A stretch of DNA of 64,000 nt from Astrocystis sublimbata (Eukaryota > Ascomycota > Sordariomycetes > Xylariales > Xylariaceae), in assembly GCA_022453515.1 (NCBI GenBank), contig JAJNNY010000009.1, positions 868,001-932,000 of the forward strand. Direction: 5' to 3'. The notes below the pieces were generated by a model. That model saw only the letters and a program-made list of their open reading frames with translations, did no database searches and was not told the DNA's origin. Shown here in pieces: positions 48,804 through 61,101 of this stretch; the stretch's first letter is position 1, and the number at the start of each line of letters is the position of its first letter. Position numbers and translations under genes: made by a program.

Positions 48804-50406
48804 GAAAACTGGGCGAGATACGTTGTTGATGTACACGGCAAGTGCCAGGGAGATACTAGGGTCCAATTTACAATGTTATATTCTCATCATGTAAGTAGTC
48901 GTCGTGTTGTTACCGCGATGTCTATGAAGGCAGAAATAGTAAGCTCAGCTTTTTCCTTTGGTCTAGGGAGGTACGCGACGCCTACATCGCACTACCTGCA
49001 TCTACATCTACATTACTCCTGGCTTGTGGCACTTCTGAACCCCGCATGACGTCCACTGACAGTGAGCGATTACAGTTGTTAGGGGTCCTGAGGGCCTGGG
49101 CAGGAGGGGTCTAGTGTGTAATTGCAAGTACCGCACTCGAAAGCTGCCGTCTGCGCATTGCAACGTCTCATGGCTGTTTGAGAGTGTTGCTCAAACAGTC
49201 ACTGCACGTGAAGAGGTTGTTTGTTTATTTGTCTGTTTCAACATCCACAAGTACTTGCTTAATTTACTGCAGGCAGGTGATCAACCTGTAGGAGGTAGGC
49301 GTCGGCTTCCATAGCGCATCATGCATGTTGAAGTACCTCAGGTAGGTACTGCTTCCATACTGACATCGGTAGAACAACAGAGCAACTTGAAGCCTCTGTT
49401 GCGTATCTTCATCAACTCACGGACGCACCCAACGAATTCCGCTCCCAATTGCGGGCTAAGCACCTGGGCAGACAGCATGGCATTCCGACATGCGCATACT
49501 TGCATTTTCGACATTTGCTACCTACCTAATCTTTGTAGCCAGCGTGACCACCTGAATTAGACCTTAGCAGAACCCCGGTATCTGGATTCCCTACTAGAGG
49601 AACGATGTCGGAATGAGCTGCCAAGGAGCGGCTGTCGGCGGAACTGACTTACATGCACGGATGGTAGGACAAGGACCCCTCAATTCGCCAGACATATCGC
49701 CCAATTCGTCAACGAGTCATGCAGATGCTGACCAACCCTTCAGCAGTCGTGTTATCAAGCAAGCTGGCTTAGAAATTGCGAGTTGCACGAGACACCGCGA
49801 GGGAATGTGCGGCAAGCGCAACACTTGTGTTTTTTATCCGTGTCTTACCGTGGGGCGTGAGTGCGTGAGAGACATCCGCGGCTCTCGGGCACCACATGGA
49901 GAGTCAAGCGGCGCTGATGCAATCCGTCGAAGCCCCTCCGACTCCCGGACCCTTGCATTTCACCTGCGCTTGTCTGCTAGTCTGGCGAGGTCTGGGGCAG
50001 CAGTCGAGGCAGTCCCCAGCCGATCGGGAGGCTCTCTGACAAAGCCGCATCCGTGATTGGTGCGTGCTAAGGCTGTTCGCGATGGCGTGATTGTGGTCCA
50101 GTCGACAACAGACGAGAACAGAGTGCGAAGCTACATTCTCGAGCCCTGTCGTGCCTGTCTCGCCTGTCTCCCGCAGCAACGAGGGCGCTATTGCGAGACT
50201 AGAAGCCATGGCGGGGCAGCAGCAACGGCCCTGATTCGGGGTTTGGATCAGATGTCGCCATCGTCCGCTGCCGTCCCTGTCCGAGCTGTCCACATAGTAA
50301 AAAAATATGAACGTTAGGTCGTCTGTAGCGCGGGTGGCGGCTGACCCATGATTTTCACTTTAATCGTCGTCGTCGCCGGGCAGTAACCTTTCGTGCTGCC
50401 TTCACC
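48804..50406. other. Divergent intergenic region, 1.6 kb
   Basis: Shared upstream region of the isomerase and sulfite reductase genes. It contains a CCTGTCTCGCCTGT motif near 50151, also found at 1563-1584 (inverted) and 36961. A few ORFs of up to about 147 codons lack domains and ATG context. No gene is supported. Confidence 0.55.
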
Positions 50407-53400
50407 ATGTCGTTCCTCTTTGGTAGGCAGGACTCATCTTCTGCTGCCGACAACACCATGGCGAGCAACGATATCCAGATTCGCACGCCTGAGGAGGCCG
50501 GTACGTTACAACCAGACATGTCCCCTTTCACATCCCACCGTCATGGCCGGAGTGGGCGAGGAGGAATACCCCGCGGATAGCTAGCGCATCCCATGTCGTG
50601 ATATGTCGATGAGTACAGAAAGAGCACAGCCAGCTAATACAGACTGCCGTTGTAGTGGCGCGAATCGCATACTTGGCGAGCGATGTCATAGTCTCTGTAC
50701 AGCCGGCGCAGGGGCAGGATTCCGCCTACTCGTCACATCTGAAGAGATACGTTGCCAGGAGAGACCCTGGCTTGGTATCGAGGGCTGATGGCGCCATTCC
50801 CGAGGTGAGTTGTCTCTCGTCGTCTTGCAAGTATAGATTCGTAGGACCGTTGAACTAATCGTTGCAATAGGTCCAATCCGTACGACACAACAACGACCCT
50901 CTTCTCTCCGTCTTCGCTCCCGCACGATCAGGTCGCCTCACCTCGGTCACCACTACTTCCACCATTCTTCTCCCGTCCATCGCCCATCTCTATAAGCTTG
51001 CCAACTATCCCGTGGTTCTGCACGTTGCGCTTGCACCTAGCCAGTTTCCAGACTATTCCGCCATCACGGCCATCAGGAATTCGGGATGGACTTTCCTTCA
51101 GTCCGAGTCTCTTCAGGAGGCGCAGGATATTGCGATAACTGCCCACGCCCTCGCTGTTCGGTCTAGAAAGGGTGTTATTCATTTCTTTGACCCGAACGCT
51201 TCGAGCCACGATAAGCCTATTTCTGCCGAGGATTCGAGCCTGGTAGGCCAAGTACTTAACCTGGATGATGTCCGTCGGTACCAGTCAACACTGGTTGCCA
51301 CTTCGGGCATATATGCGGACGATGGACGAGTTGCCATAGCCTCGGCGCAGCCAGAAACACAAGGCACATCGGCCACCAACAACCTGACCGAATCCGCCAT
51401 CTTAGGTGCGGCCTCTAAAGCGACTTCTACCGAGGCATCTGAAAAGTCTAGCCAGAAAAGTGATACATTGTCGCCTAGCGTGTCAGAAGCCACCACCATA
51501 GAGCCCGTCGCGCCCCAGGTTTCGTCTGAAGATATATACCAATATGTCGTCTCAATATGGGCGCAACTCAAGGATTCAACTGGCAGAGAGTATAACGCTT
51601 TCGAGTGGTCGGGTCCGGCCACCGCAGAGAAAGCCATTTTCGTCTTTGGATCCGACGCTGGACTGTTTGCGGAAGCCCTCGATGGCGCGAAGCCGACTGA
51701 TGTCTACGCAAAGGCTGGCATGATTACAGCTCGCCTATACAGGCCGTGGTTGGGCGCCAAGCTCCTCGAAATCATTCCGAAGTCGGTCCAGCGTCTCGCT
51801 GTTCTCGAACAGGTCTCCAGAAAGACCACGAAATGGGGTCCCCTTCTCATTGATGTCTTGACATCAGTGAAGAGTGGCCCAGGGGGTGGTGTTGAGACCA
51901 TTGTTGGTCATCAACTCGGATACATAGCCCCCGATACCATTGATCAGGCACTGAAGGGAATCTTCCAGAACTTGGGCTCAGAAAAGCCTCTGCAGAACCT
52001 CGAGATAGGCATTGATCGCAAAGAGCATGCTCAGGCTCATTCACTAGAGCAGCCGAAATTGGAGACAGCGTACACTAAGATCCTCGATCAACTATTCGGC
52101 CAGAGGGTGTTCATTGCAAACGCTCTCGAGTCAAAGAACGCTGGTATTTCCTCTTCAATAGCGGCAAGCCCGGAGTTTGGCTTCGGTTCGCTCCTTGCCC
52201 GTAAGGAGCGTCGCCAGCGATTTGTGAAGGAAGTCAAGGAAGCCGCAAGCTCGAATGCTTTCACCACAGAGGCGCCCGTCAACTGGCTGGCGAAATGGGC
52301 TGCAAGTGCAGAAGATGCGCAGAAGGCGGGTGAGGTTGCAGACGATGTGATCTCTCGTCTCGCAACTGATGGATCCTCCACAGCGCGAAGCTTGCTGGCA
52401 AGCAAGGGTCTCTTCAGAAAGGAATCCCTATGGCTCGTAGGATCTGATGCATGGTCATACGACCTCGGCAACTCTGGTGTCCACCATGTTCTAGCATCTG
52501 GCGAAAGCGTCAACATGCTCATCATTGACTCAACACCCTATTCGGAACGTGCTGCCGCGGACGCCGAGAGACGGAAGAAGGACATTGGCTTGTACGCTAT
52601 GAACTTCGGCAATGCCTATGTTGCATCCACTGCAGTATACGGCTCCTACACACAAGTCCTCCAGGCTATGCTTGAAGCTGACAAGTTCGATGGGCCTTCC
52701 GTTGTACTAGCCTATTTGCCGTACTTTGGAGAACACGATTCCCCCTTGACGGTCTTGCAAGAGACCAAGAAGGCGGTGGACTTGGGTTACTGGCCTCTTT
52801 ACAGGTGGAACCCGGTAAATGAGAGCAAAGGAGAGCCCAATTTCTCCTTGGACTCGGAGCGTATCAAGGATGAACTGAAGAAGTTCCTCGCACGCGACAA
52901 CCAACTAACGCAGTTGATGCAACGCGAGCCGAACTTTGCCGCCAACTTGGCTCAGGACTTCGGAACAGAGGTTCGCGCTCAGCAAAAGCGCAAGGCAAAG
53001 GATGCTTACAACCAGCTTCTAGAGGGCTTATTCGGGGCGCCTTTGACTATCTTGTTTGCTTCAGACAACGGAAACGCACAGTCATTGGCTAAAAGGCTCG
53101 GCACTAGGGGTCGTGCAAGAGGTCTCAAGACAACTGTCATGGCAATGGAGGACTACCCGGCTGAAGATCTGCCGACCGAGGAGAATATTGTTTTCATTTC
53201 ATCAACCGCCGGTCAGGGAGAGTTCCCACAGAATGGTAAGCCATTGTGGGACGCCATCAAGGACAGCACAGACCTTGACCTCGCATCAGTCAACTTTTCA
53301 TGCTTCGGTCTCGGCGACAAGCACTACTGGCCTCGAAAGGAAGACAGAGTCTATTACAACAAGCCTGCCAAAGACCTTGACAAGTTGTTAGCGACCTTTG

Positions 53401-55321
53401 GTGGAAAGAGGCTGGCTGATGTTGGTCTCGGTGATGATCAGGATCCTGATGGGTACCAAACCGGCTATGCTGATTGGGAGCCGAAGATCTGGCAGGCGCT
53501 GGGTGTTGACAATGTCGAGGGCCTTCCCGATGAACCACCGCCAATTACCAACGAAGACATCAAGCTCGCTTCCAACTACCTTCGCGGAACCATCGTCGAA
53601 GGCCTCAATGACCCTACAACCGGCGCGATTTCTGCATCAGATCAACAGCTCACCAAGTTCCATGGCACATACATGCAGGATGATCGTGACATCCGTGACG
53701 AGCGAAAAGCACAAGGCCTGGAGCCCGCCTATTCATTCATGATTCGGTGCAGACTCGCAGGTGGTGTATCGACCCCGAAGCAATGGATCCAAATGGACGA
53801 CATTAGCACAAGTCTTGGTAACGAAACCATGAAACTCACCACAAGACAGACCTTCCAGTTCCACGGTGTCGTGAAAGGAAAGCTCAAGCCTGCCATGCAG
53901 GCTATCAACAGGGCACTCATGACCACTATCGCCGCCTGTGGTGATGTCAACCGAAACGTCATGTGCAGCTCTGAGCCCACACAATCAAAGTACCATAGGG
54001 AGGTTTACGCTTGCTCTCAGAAAATCAGCGACCATTTACTACCTGCTACCACTGCCTACCATGAGATCTGGCTCACGGATGACGACAATAAGAAGACACA
54101 GGTTGCGGGTGACGCTATCCAAGATTTTGAGCCCATGTATGGACCTACCTACCTTCCCAGGAAGTTCAAAATCACAATTGCCATCCCCCCTCACAACGAC
54201 ACTGATGTCTATGCGCATGACATTGGTTTGATCGCCATCAAGGGTGACGACGGCCACCTCGTTGGATTCAATGTTCTGGCCGGTGGTGGTATGGGCGCTA
54301 CACACAACAACAAGAAGACCTACCCCCAGACAGGTCGCATGATGGGCTACGTCAACGCCGAGGAAGTCCACATCGCCTGCGAAAAGATCATGCTTGTGCA
54401 AAGAGACCACGGTGACCGGAAGAACCGCAAGCATGCTCGTCTGAAGTACACCATCGACGATCTCGGTGTTGACGTTTTCCGCTCCAAGGTCGAAGCCATG
54501 TGGGGCAGACCCTTCGAGCCGGAGCGTCCTTTCCATTTCAAGAGCAACGTGGACACATTCGGATGGCAGAAGGACGAGACAGGCTTGAACCACTTCACAT
54601 TCTTCATCGAGAACGGTCGTATCGAGGATACTGCCGAGTTCCAGATGAAGACTGGCCTGCGTGAGGTCGCTAAGGTTCACAAGGGCGAGTTCCGATTGAC
54701 CGGCAACCAGCATCTCATCCTCAGCAACGTCGCCGACGAGGATCTGGCCGATATGAAGGAGCTGCTCAAGAAATGGAAGCTTGACAACGTGAACTTCTCT
54801 GGTCTGCGCCTCAGTTCATCGGCCTGCGTAGCCTTTCCAACTTGTGGCCTGGCTATGGCCGAGAGTGAACGCTACCTGCCCGTGCTCATCTCGAAGCTGG
54901 AGCAATGCCTTGAGGAGAACGGGTTGAAGCAGGATTCCCTCGTCATGAGAATGACTGGATGTCCCAACGGGTGCGCGCGCCCCTGGTTGGCCGAAGTCGC
55001 CTTCGTTGGTAAGGCGTTCGGTGCGTACAACATGTACCTGGGCGGAGGCTACCACGGCCAACGCCTCAACAAGCTGTACCGGTCGAGCATCAAGGAAGAC
55101 GAAATCCTCGCCATCATGAAGCCTTTGCTCAAGCGATGGGCGACCGAGCGTGAGGAGGGCGAACACTTTGGCGATTTCTGCATCCGTGTGGGTGTCATTG
55201 TGGCCACCAAGGGGGGACAGGACTTCCATGACGACGTAAGTTTTTTTGACGACCTCTTGTGAACCATCTCATTCTAACATGAAACTCTTAGGTTGCTGAG
55301 GACGAGTCTGACGAGGAATAA
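50407..55321 (+). CDS. MET5: Sulfite reductase [NADPH] hemoprotein beta subunit (MET5/ECM17)
   Basis: Four exons: 50407-50500, 50656-50804, 50871-55235 and 55292-55321 (last 9 codons), giving 1545 residues. All splice frames join (EEAVARIAYLASDV, PEVQSVRHNN and HDDVAEDESDEE). The N-terminal half resembles pyruvate:ferredoxin oxidoreductase domains, followed by a flavodoxin-like domain (LFASDNGNAQSLAKRLG, ISSTAGQGEFPQNG). The C-terminal half is the siroheme/4Fe-4S reductase: TTRQTFQFHG, AACGDVNRNVMCS, VLAGGGMGATH, then CVAFPTCGLAMAESERYLP and TGCPNGCARPW carrying the four cluster cysteines. With the alpha flavoprotein (not in this window) it reduces sulfite to sulfide for cysteine and methionine synthesis in the cytosol. 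A second in-frame ATG at 50458 also has a good context (ACCATGG), so initiation could be 17 codons downstream. Confidence 0.96.
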
Positions 55322-56891
55322 ATTTGTCATGGTGGACTTTACACGAGGCTAATCACCTCTGTCTTGCATATATATATCTATACAGTTGTGGTGTTCTAGG
55401 CGTAATGGATGTTTGTGCTTTAAGGCATATTTCGGGGGTGGGCTAGAGATATCATGCCAACTTAACATTTATGAATTGACAAAATCATCTTGAGGTGTCT
55501 TCCACCTATGTATTTTCCCTTGTATTTTTTTAAACTGGACATATATTGTTAATGTTCGTTTCGCCGAGTTCGTCGCCTCCTACCACCCCTACTGGATTAC
55601 TGACAGGAAAACATCATGGCTATGGTGCCTACATCCGCACTTTTATCGTACAACCATATTTTCACCATAAACGCATTCATTCCATGCCTTATCACATATT
55701 CCCATAAACGGTCTTGTAAGCCCAGACGGCTGGCTTTGCTTAGGTAATAATTCACCTCCGCCTAGGTAATGCTTTACTCAGAGTGAGGTTGTGGCAGGAG
55801 AGCTGACGCAAACTTTTAATACGAGAACTGCGCCTGTGGGTGGTTGCATTGGACGTCAGTTTTGCCCAAAGTCCGCACGTTGTCTCACAATCTGAAACCA
55901 TTTGTCTCTAATCTCGGCTACTACAGCATAAGGCAGTTCAACTTGTGAGTTTGTAGTCGGATAGAGAGAGACGCGAACCTCGAATCCCATGTTCCATGTC
56001 TTAGACATGTTGTCCATGTCTGGAATTGACATCATAATTATATGTTTCGCTCTCGACGTTTGTCCTGGTGCCAGCCCTTGATAGAATACGTCTATAGCCT
56101 GATAAATAGGCCGATCATAATGGCCACTCTCGTTCTTTGATAACAAGGGACTTCTCAGTTTACAACTTTACACAGTACGTAGTACTTCTGGTACCTGTCC
56201 AGGGGGCCAGGAACGCGCGTTTTGGACAAGCCTCGCTTATCTGCTCCACTGATCGACCCTGAAATATGCGTGCTAGAGATGTCGTTTCGTCATTGCCGTG
56301 ATGTGCGAGGTGCGGAAGAATGTATAGGTAGGTAGGAAGAAGGATAAGGCGAGTCAGCAGTCGAGTCAAGCAGATCCAGTTCGGTTTGTTCGGATCGTGC
56401 CGTACGACGGTACTTGACGCATACCCATCCAGTTCGGCCCGTCCGAGCCCAGCTCTCCCAGTAAACATTTCCAGGGTTCACGAGTAGTTCAGATAATTAT
56501 GGGCAGATTTCGGGATGGACAAGGCACGAAACCCCTAGTTGGGCAAATGGTTCGGCGGATCGCCTCAAGATCTGCGACGCATTTGCATGCATTTGAGTGA
56601 TACGACATTGGGGCATTGTTCTTTCAGTGCAGGCTCGGCGGGAAGGTTCTTCTCGCGTACCCGATCTGTGGCGGCAAACCAATTGCACGCTGATCATGCT
56701 GTTTATGTGTTCCGTATAACATTTCCCATTGTGATTGCCACTTACTTACTCCCTTGCAATTTTTATCCTGAACACCTCCGCTTCTCTCATCGTGATCAAT
56801 CCCGTCACCTGTTCCCACAAGCAACACGTCTCACAACCATACGACGGGCGGTCTCTTCTACCTATTGTCAAAGGACTTTGCTGTTTTCACG
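55322..56891. other. Intergenic 1.6 kb
   Basis: Follows sulfite reductase beta and precedes the small secreted protein gene. It contains CCTAGGTAA motifs near 55740-55770 and C/T-rich stretches from 56700 that probably form the next promoter and leader. No gene is supported. Confidence 0.6.
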
Positions 56892-57495
56892 ATGCACGTC
56901 ATTCCTGCCCTGTTCAGCCTTGCAGCTGTGGCGTCGGCCTCCAAGGCGCTTCACTACACAGTTCCCAACAACTTCAAGGCCCTCGCCAGCAACTGTACCC
57001 TACCGGCTGATTTCGTCGTGTCCAACCTCACCACTTTCACAGACGCGAAGAGCAACAGCACGAACACTGTGTCCTTCACATTTAGCGATCCGGACACCGA
57101 GATCCACACGACATGCCAGCGCAATGCTACCTCGATACCAAGCGGTCCGGGCAAGAACAAATACGCGTGCGATAGCGATGGTGTATCGTTCATCTACCAG
57201 ACCACCGGTATTGCTGGCTTGACAGTTATTGAGAGGGCGTGTGCCAGGTCAGGGTGAGTTCCAGCTTCTCCAAGACCTGACTTTCTCGAACTGCACCACT
57301 AACAAACTTGCAACACACAGTACTGCCAAATTCGAGGCATCGGGCTTGGTCAGGCCAGAGCTCGACTGCACGGACAATGCCACCGGCACACTATGTCGCG
57401 CCAAAGAAGACTCCGTCAAGGGTACTTTCGACAGCTTCGAACCGATCCCACAGAGGGTCCCAATGCGACGGGTTCGGGGTGCATGGAGAGGTTAG
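56892..57495 (+). CDS. Small cysteine-containing secreted protein, candidate effector
   Basis: Two exons, 56892-57253 and 57321-57495, give 178 residues. The start MHVIPALFSLAAVASASKA is a clear signal peptide with likely cleavage near residue 17-19. The mature protein has six cysteines (CTLPAD, TTCQRN, YACDSD, RACARS, LDCTD and TLCRA), which could form three disulfides, and several NxS/T sequons. It has a beta-rich, Ser/Thr-rich look similar to AA1-like/Alt a 1-type secreted proteins, but I cannot assign a family. The intron has a GTGAGT donor and a CAG acceptor. The C-terminal 25 residues (RVPMRRVRGAWRG) are unlike the rest, while the +1 frame over the same bases reads TDPTEGPNATGSGCMERLGRP, so a sequencing indel or a missed intron near 57440-57460 is possible. 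Confidence 0.7.
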
Positions 57496-58262
57496 GCAGG
57501 CCGCCAGACGATGTGCTGCGTACAGTACTCATGGCTTAGAATTGCGAGGAATGCAGTCACGGCCAAACCCACCGACTTGTTAGAAATACTGTAGTAATAA
57601 ATAAACCTAATACTGTGGCAACATCACATGAACAAATGAGGTCATCTTGTTTTTTTTTTTTAAGTTGAAGTACCTAATGGGGATTACATATGCGTTTCTA
57701 CCCAGGTGGGAAAGGCGCCATGTAGAATTGTTTGTGGCGTCGAGTGTCGACAATAGGTACCTGCAGGTGGTGATCTGGACCCTCTCCAGGTCCAGGTCCA
57801 GCACACTCATACCCCGCGTTTACCCCTTAAGGTGCAGCATGTCTTCCCCCAAGGCACCTAACCCTATGTGGGTAAGCAAGTACCATAGGTCCTCAGGTAC
57901 CTCAGCTTTGGTTTGTGGATAGCTGCAGCATCCAAGTTTATGACCTGGGCTCAGGTCGTGTATGGCGTACTTTTTTGCCAATAACAAAAGCCATGCTTGA
58001 TCACACGACACCGTCACTGCTTGGCCAATATCCGCATCTCTTCCTGAGTCCCGACGCCACCTAGTTATTCATTATATGCATTCCTGCTGCCAATGATGTC
58101 TCGAGACCGACGCAGAGCTCGTTCATCTATCTCTCATCATCTGGACATCTGAGGCCACAGCACTACATTCGACAATGGTTGCTCCCATCATTGAGGCAGT
58201 TTGATGATGCACATGAAAATCACCACTTCCAGCATTCAAACCTGAACCAATCTACTCCTGAG
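57496..58262. other. Intergenic and lipase leader, 0.8 kb
   Basis: Contains a T-run near 57650-57662, a few GGTACC-type motifs and the 5' leader of the lipase gene with two upstream ORFs (58175-58245). No separate gene is seen. Confidence 0.6.
58175..58245 (+). promoter_or_regulatory. Two overlapping upstream ORFs in the lipase leader
   Basis: ATG 58175 opens a 9-codon ORF ending TGA 58202-58204. The final A of that stop begins ATG 58204, a 13-codon ORF ending TGA 58243-58245, 17 nt before the lipase start at 58263. Whether these bases are in the mRNA is unknown; an intron in the leader could remove them. Confidence 0.45.
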
Positions 58263-59468
58263 ATGTTTTCCATCCTGCTCTATCTGATACACCTACTAGC
58301 CTTAGCAGCTGGCGCTGGCGCTTTCACATCACCTGATATCCTGCCAAAAAGGTCCGATACCTCAGGCGGCATCTCCTTCGACCTGTTCGCATCATTGGAG
58401 CGCCTCTCGCGTCTCGTCGACATTACCTACTGTGTAGGGACAACAGGTATCCGTCAGCCTTTCTCTTGTATCTCGCGATGCAAAGACTTCCCGTCGCTGG
58501 AGCTGGTGACAACCTGGAACACCGGCGCGCTTCTTAGCGATAGCTGCGGCTACGTGGCTATTGACCATGGGCCACCATCCTCTGCGTCGAGGGGGGACGA
58601 ACAGGCCGACAACGAAACCAATGGTGCAATCATCGTTGCATTTCGAGGCACTTATAGTATAACAAATACTGTAATCGACCTAAGCACGGTTCCGCAGAAA
58701 TATGTACCCTATCCACCAGCCGATGATGATGGACAAACACCAAGGGCCCCAAAGCATGTATGCACCAACTGTACCGTGCATATGGGATTCTTATTGTCAT
58801 GGCAGCTCGCTAGGCTGACCGTGTTGCCGGAACTGAAACGCCTACATGCGAAATATCCCAACTATCCTGTTCACGTCGTGGGCCATAGTCTCGGCGGTGC
58901 CGTCGGTGCGCTTGCTGCACTGGAGATGAAGGTCATACTTGGATGGGAGAACATCATTGTGACAACGTTTGGCGAGCCGCGAGTTGGGAATGCAGGGTTC
59001 ACCAGATACCTCGACACCGTTTTCGGTCTCGATGACGTCGAAAGCGATCCCGAGCAGCGCACCTATCGACGAATTACTCATGTTGATGACCCGGTGCCGC
59101 TGCTCCCTCTTGCCGAGTGGGGTTATAGATCCCATGCTGGCGAATTCTTCATATCCAGACCCGATTTGTCTCCCAGACCGTCGGATATCTGGCCATGCGC
59201 CGGAGACTATGATCCTAAATGCATCTCAGGCTCAGATGGGGAAGAGACTGAAATGTTTCAGAAAGCGATCGCGGGTGAGCGCTTTGATAGTGCATATGCG
59301 ATGGCGAGTGAGCAACCGGTATGGCACCTACTACCTGCCCACTTGAGGCTTTGGGAATTGCTCTTCGCGCATCGTGATTATTTCTGGAGATTGGGTCTCT
59401 GCATTCCTGGTGGAGACCCAATCGACTGGTGGAGAGACAGATCTCAGGCGACGGACAATGAGCTATGA
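58263..59468 (+). CDS. Secreted class 3 lipase (alpha/beta hydrolase)
   Basis: A single exon, 401 residues. The open frame continues 28 codons upstream only from a TTG; ATG 58263 opens a signal peptide (MFSILLYLIHLLALAAGAGA) and is chosen. The mature part shows the filamentous fungal lipase 3 pattern: LVDITYCVG, ISRCKDFP (paired Cys), IIVAFRGTYS (oxyanion region), VCTNCTVHMGFLLSW, the nucleophile elbow VGHSLGGAVGALAAL, FGEPRVGN, then the aspartate in ITHVDDPVPLLP and the histidine in GYRSHAGEFFI. The triad Ser-Asp-His is therefore intact. A C-terminal region of about 130 residues, ending in a hydrophilic tail, extends beyond the usual 270-300 residue core. Likely an extracellular triacylglycerol or feruloyl-type ester hydrolase; the substrate is unknown. 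Confidence 0.93.
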   Translation: MFSILLYLIHLLALAAGAGAFTSPDILPKRSDTSGGISFDLFASLERLSRLVDITYCVGTTGIRQPFSCISRCKDFPSLELVTTWNTGALLSDSCGYVAIDHGPPSSASRGDEQADNETNGAIIVAFRGTYSITNTVIDLSTVPQKYVPYPPADDDGQTPRAPKHVCTNCTVHMGFLLSWQLARLTVLPELKRLHAKYPNYPVHVVGHSLGGAVGALAALEMKVILGWENIIVTTFGEPRVGNAGFTRYLDTVFGLDDVESDPEQRTYRRITHVDDPVPLLPLAEWGYRSHAGEFFISRPDLSPRPSDIWPCAGDYDPKCISGSDGEETEMFQKAIAGERFDSAYAMASEQPVWHLLPAHLRLWELLFAHRDYFWRLGLCIPGGDPIDWWRDRSQATDNEL

Positions 59469-60534
59469 AGTCTATTATTTGGATGGTGTACTCATAACGA
59501 GTGCGCCTACGCCTTATCTCCAATCACGCAGCCCAGCGCTCTCGCATGATAGCACACCGGCAGCGTACGTGTGCGACATCGAAAGATCAAATAAGGCGCC
59601 ATAGGGGGGTCGAGGGCGCTGTGGAACATTGTATGATTCGGTCCATTGTGTGACCCCGGTTGATGAGCGGTCTGATAGACCTTTCGGCGCAAGTAATCAT
59701 AACGAACGAGCTTGTGTGATATCAAAAAAAATAAAAATTTAAACCACTAGACATGCGCATCCTCCCTAATCCATTGTTCTCAAAATAAGTTGTATACTCT
59801 AGCACACTCGCCAGGATAATAATACCAGGATACTCCACGTATCGGGCACACTCACCATTGGGCGTCTCCTTTTCACCAGACCGGTTGTTGAAGAGATAAG
59901 CGGGTCACTAGAGGTGCCGAATGTATGTATTGGACAGCATTTGCATGGCTCCTAGGATAATTTCAAGACCGCACAGGGCGGCTGGCTGCCTGCTCAGCCC
60001 TCGTGGTTGGCCGGACGCTCGTCCTCGTGATAAGCCTGCGATGGGAACACAACCCCTTATCAAGAGCACACCCAGTAGGCGACGAATACGTGGTACTAGT
60101 ACTACGTGAGTAAGAATAAGTAAAACTTGCATAGGCAGCGCTACCATCGGTATTGACCGTACATGTGGTGTTGGCTGGGTGAGGTACACTATTACACGCT
60201 CAAGCTTGTACGTGGGAGAAGTCGGTGTGATGCGAACCGAGCTGAGTTCGCTGATTGACTTAGCTACAGGACTTGCTTGGGCCATGCCTGTTGGAAGTTT
60301 CCCAGCATGGGGTCTACAATTAAAACAAATCCTCGGAGCCAGGTAGAGCCCGCCTGCACTGCATATCACTGGCGGGCACACTTGCTCATGTCTCGAGAGC
60401 AAAGCCTAGACATACTTGATGTTTTTGAGCATTTAAAGTTCGAGGGCGAGGGAGTATCACTTGTCCTATCTACCTAATTCTATGGATCATTCCCTATGCT
60501 CCTGTCCATGTCCAGTTATGGTTTAGGTTCGTCA

Positions 60535-60650
60535 CATGCTGCTCGTATGTTATACGATAGTTATTATGGGCTTAAGCAGAATGTTTATCCAAGGCTCCCA
60601 GACGATGTAAACATTGGATTTATTTTGCATATGACATGATATGGTATATC
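60535..60650 (+). repeat. AT-rich dispersed repeat, partial copy C
   Basis: GTTATACGATAG.TATTAT, a following TTAAGCA-like block and TTTATTTT..ATAT..CATG are shared in order with copies A and B. Similarity is weaker and confined to about 115 bp. Confidence 0.45.
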
Positions 60651-61062
60651 TAAGGTTACACCAGACCCTTGAGAAAGCAAAGAAGGATCCGCGACTAAAC
60701 AGATGATAGTGGAGATTCAGAGCCACGAACGACTTGGTGATGGAAGTCTAAAGAACAGTCCTGGAACGGCGAAGAAAAAGCGCGGCAGGTGGGGTCGTAA
60801 TCCTATCTACATTACAAGGGTGAAACGGTCCCTAAACGGTCCAAGGCTGTGTCTTGACCGTTAACTAAATTGAAGCTAGTTGGTAAACTGTGATGTTACC
60901 TGTTCATACTAGGTAAGGTAAAGATCATGAAAAACATTCGAAGCCCGGCTGAGCAAACAGGCTACAAGCCATACTGGATATCCTTTGACGACTTGGAAAC
61001 TGTTCTCCCTAATATTATTTTGTACTATATACCTAGGTATATCAGACATCTCATAGTATCAA

Positions 61063-61084
61063 ACTACCTAGGTACCTAGGTAGT
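61063..61084. repeat. Perfect 22-bp palindrome 17 nt before the FunK1 start
   Basis: The half-site ACTACCTAGGT (61063-61073) is followed directly by its exact reverse complement (61074-61084). It is the most perfect member of the many ACCTAGGT/GGTACC motifs in the window. It would lie in the leader or core promoter of the FunK1 gene. Confidence 0.9.
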
Positions 61085-61101
61085 ATCACCACCATCTGGC
61101 A

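Larger units (their letters stand above)
59469..61101. other. Intergenic 1.6 kb with repeat remnants
   Basis: Contains an A-rich stretch near 59724-59740, a degraded partial copy of the AT-rich repeat (about 60535-60650), and a perfect 22-bp palindrome at 61063-61084 next to the kinase start. A minus-strand ORF of up to 164 codons (59908-60402) has no domain and is not accepted as a gene. Confidence 0.55.

Noticed and set aside
54039..54713. 224-codon minus-strand ORF
   Set aside because: Lies wholly inside the sulfite reductase exon with no recognisable motif; a shadow frame.
59908..60402. 164-codon minus-strand ORF
   Set aside because: No signal peptide, domain or splice partners; the composition looks random. 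Listed only within the intergenic note.
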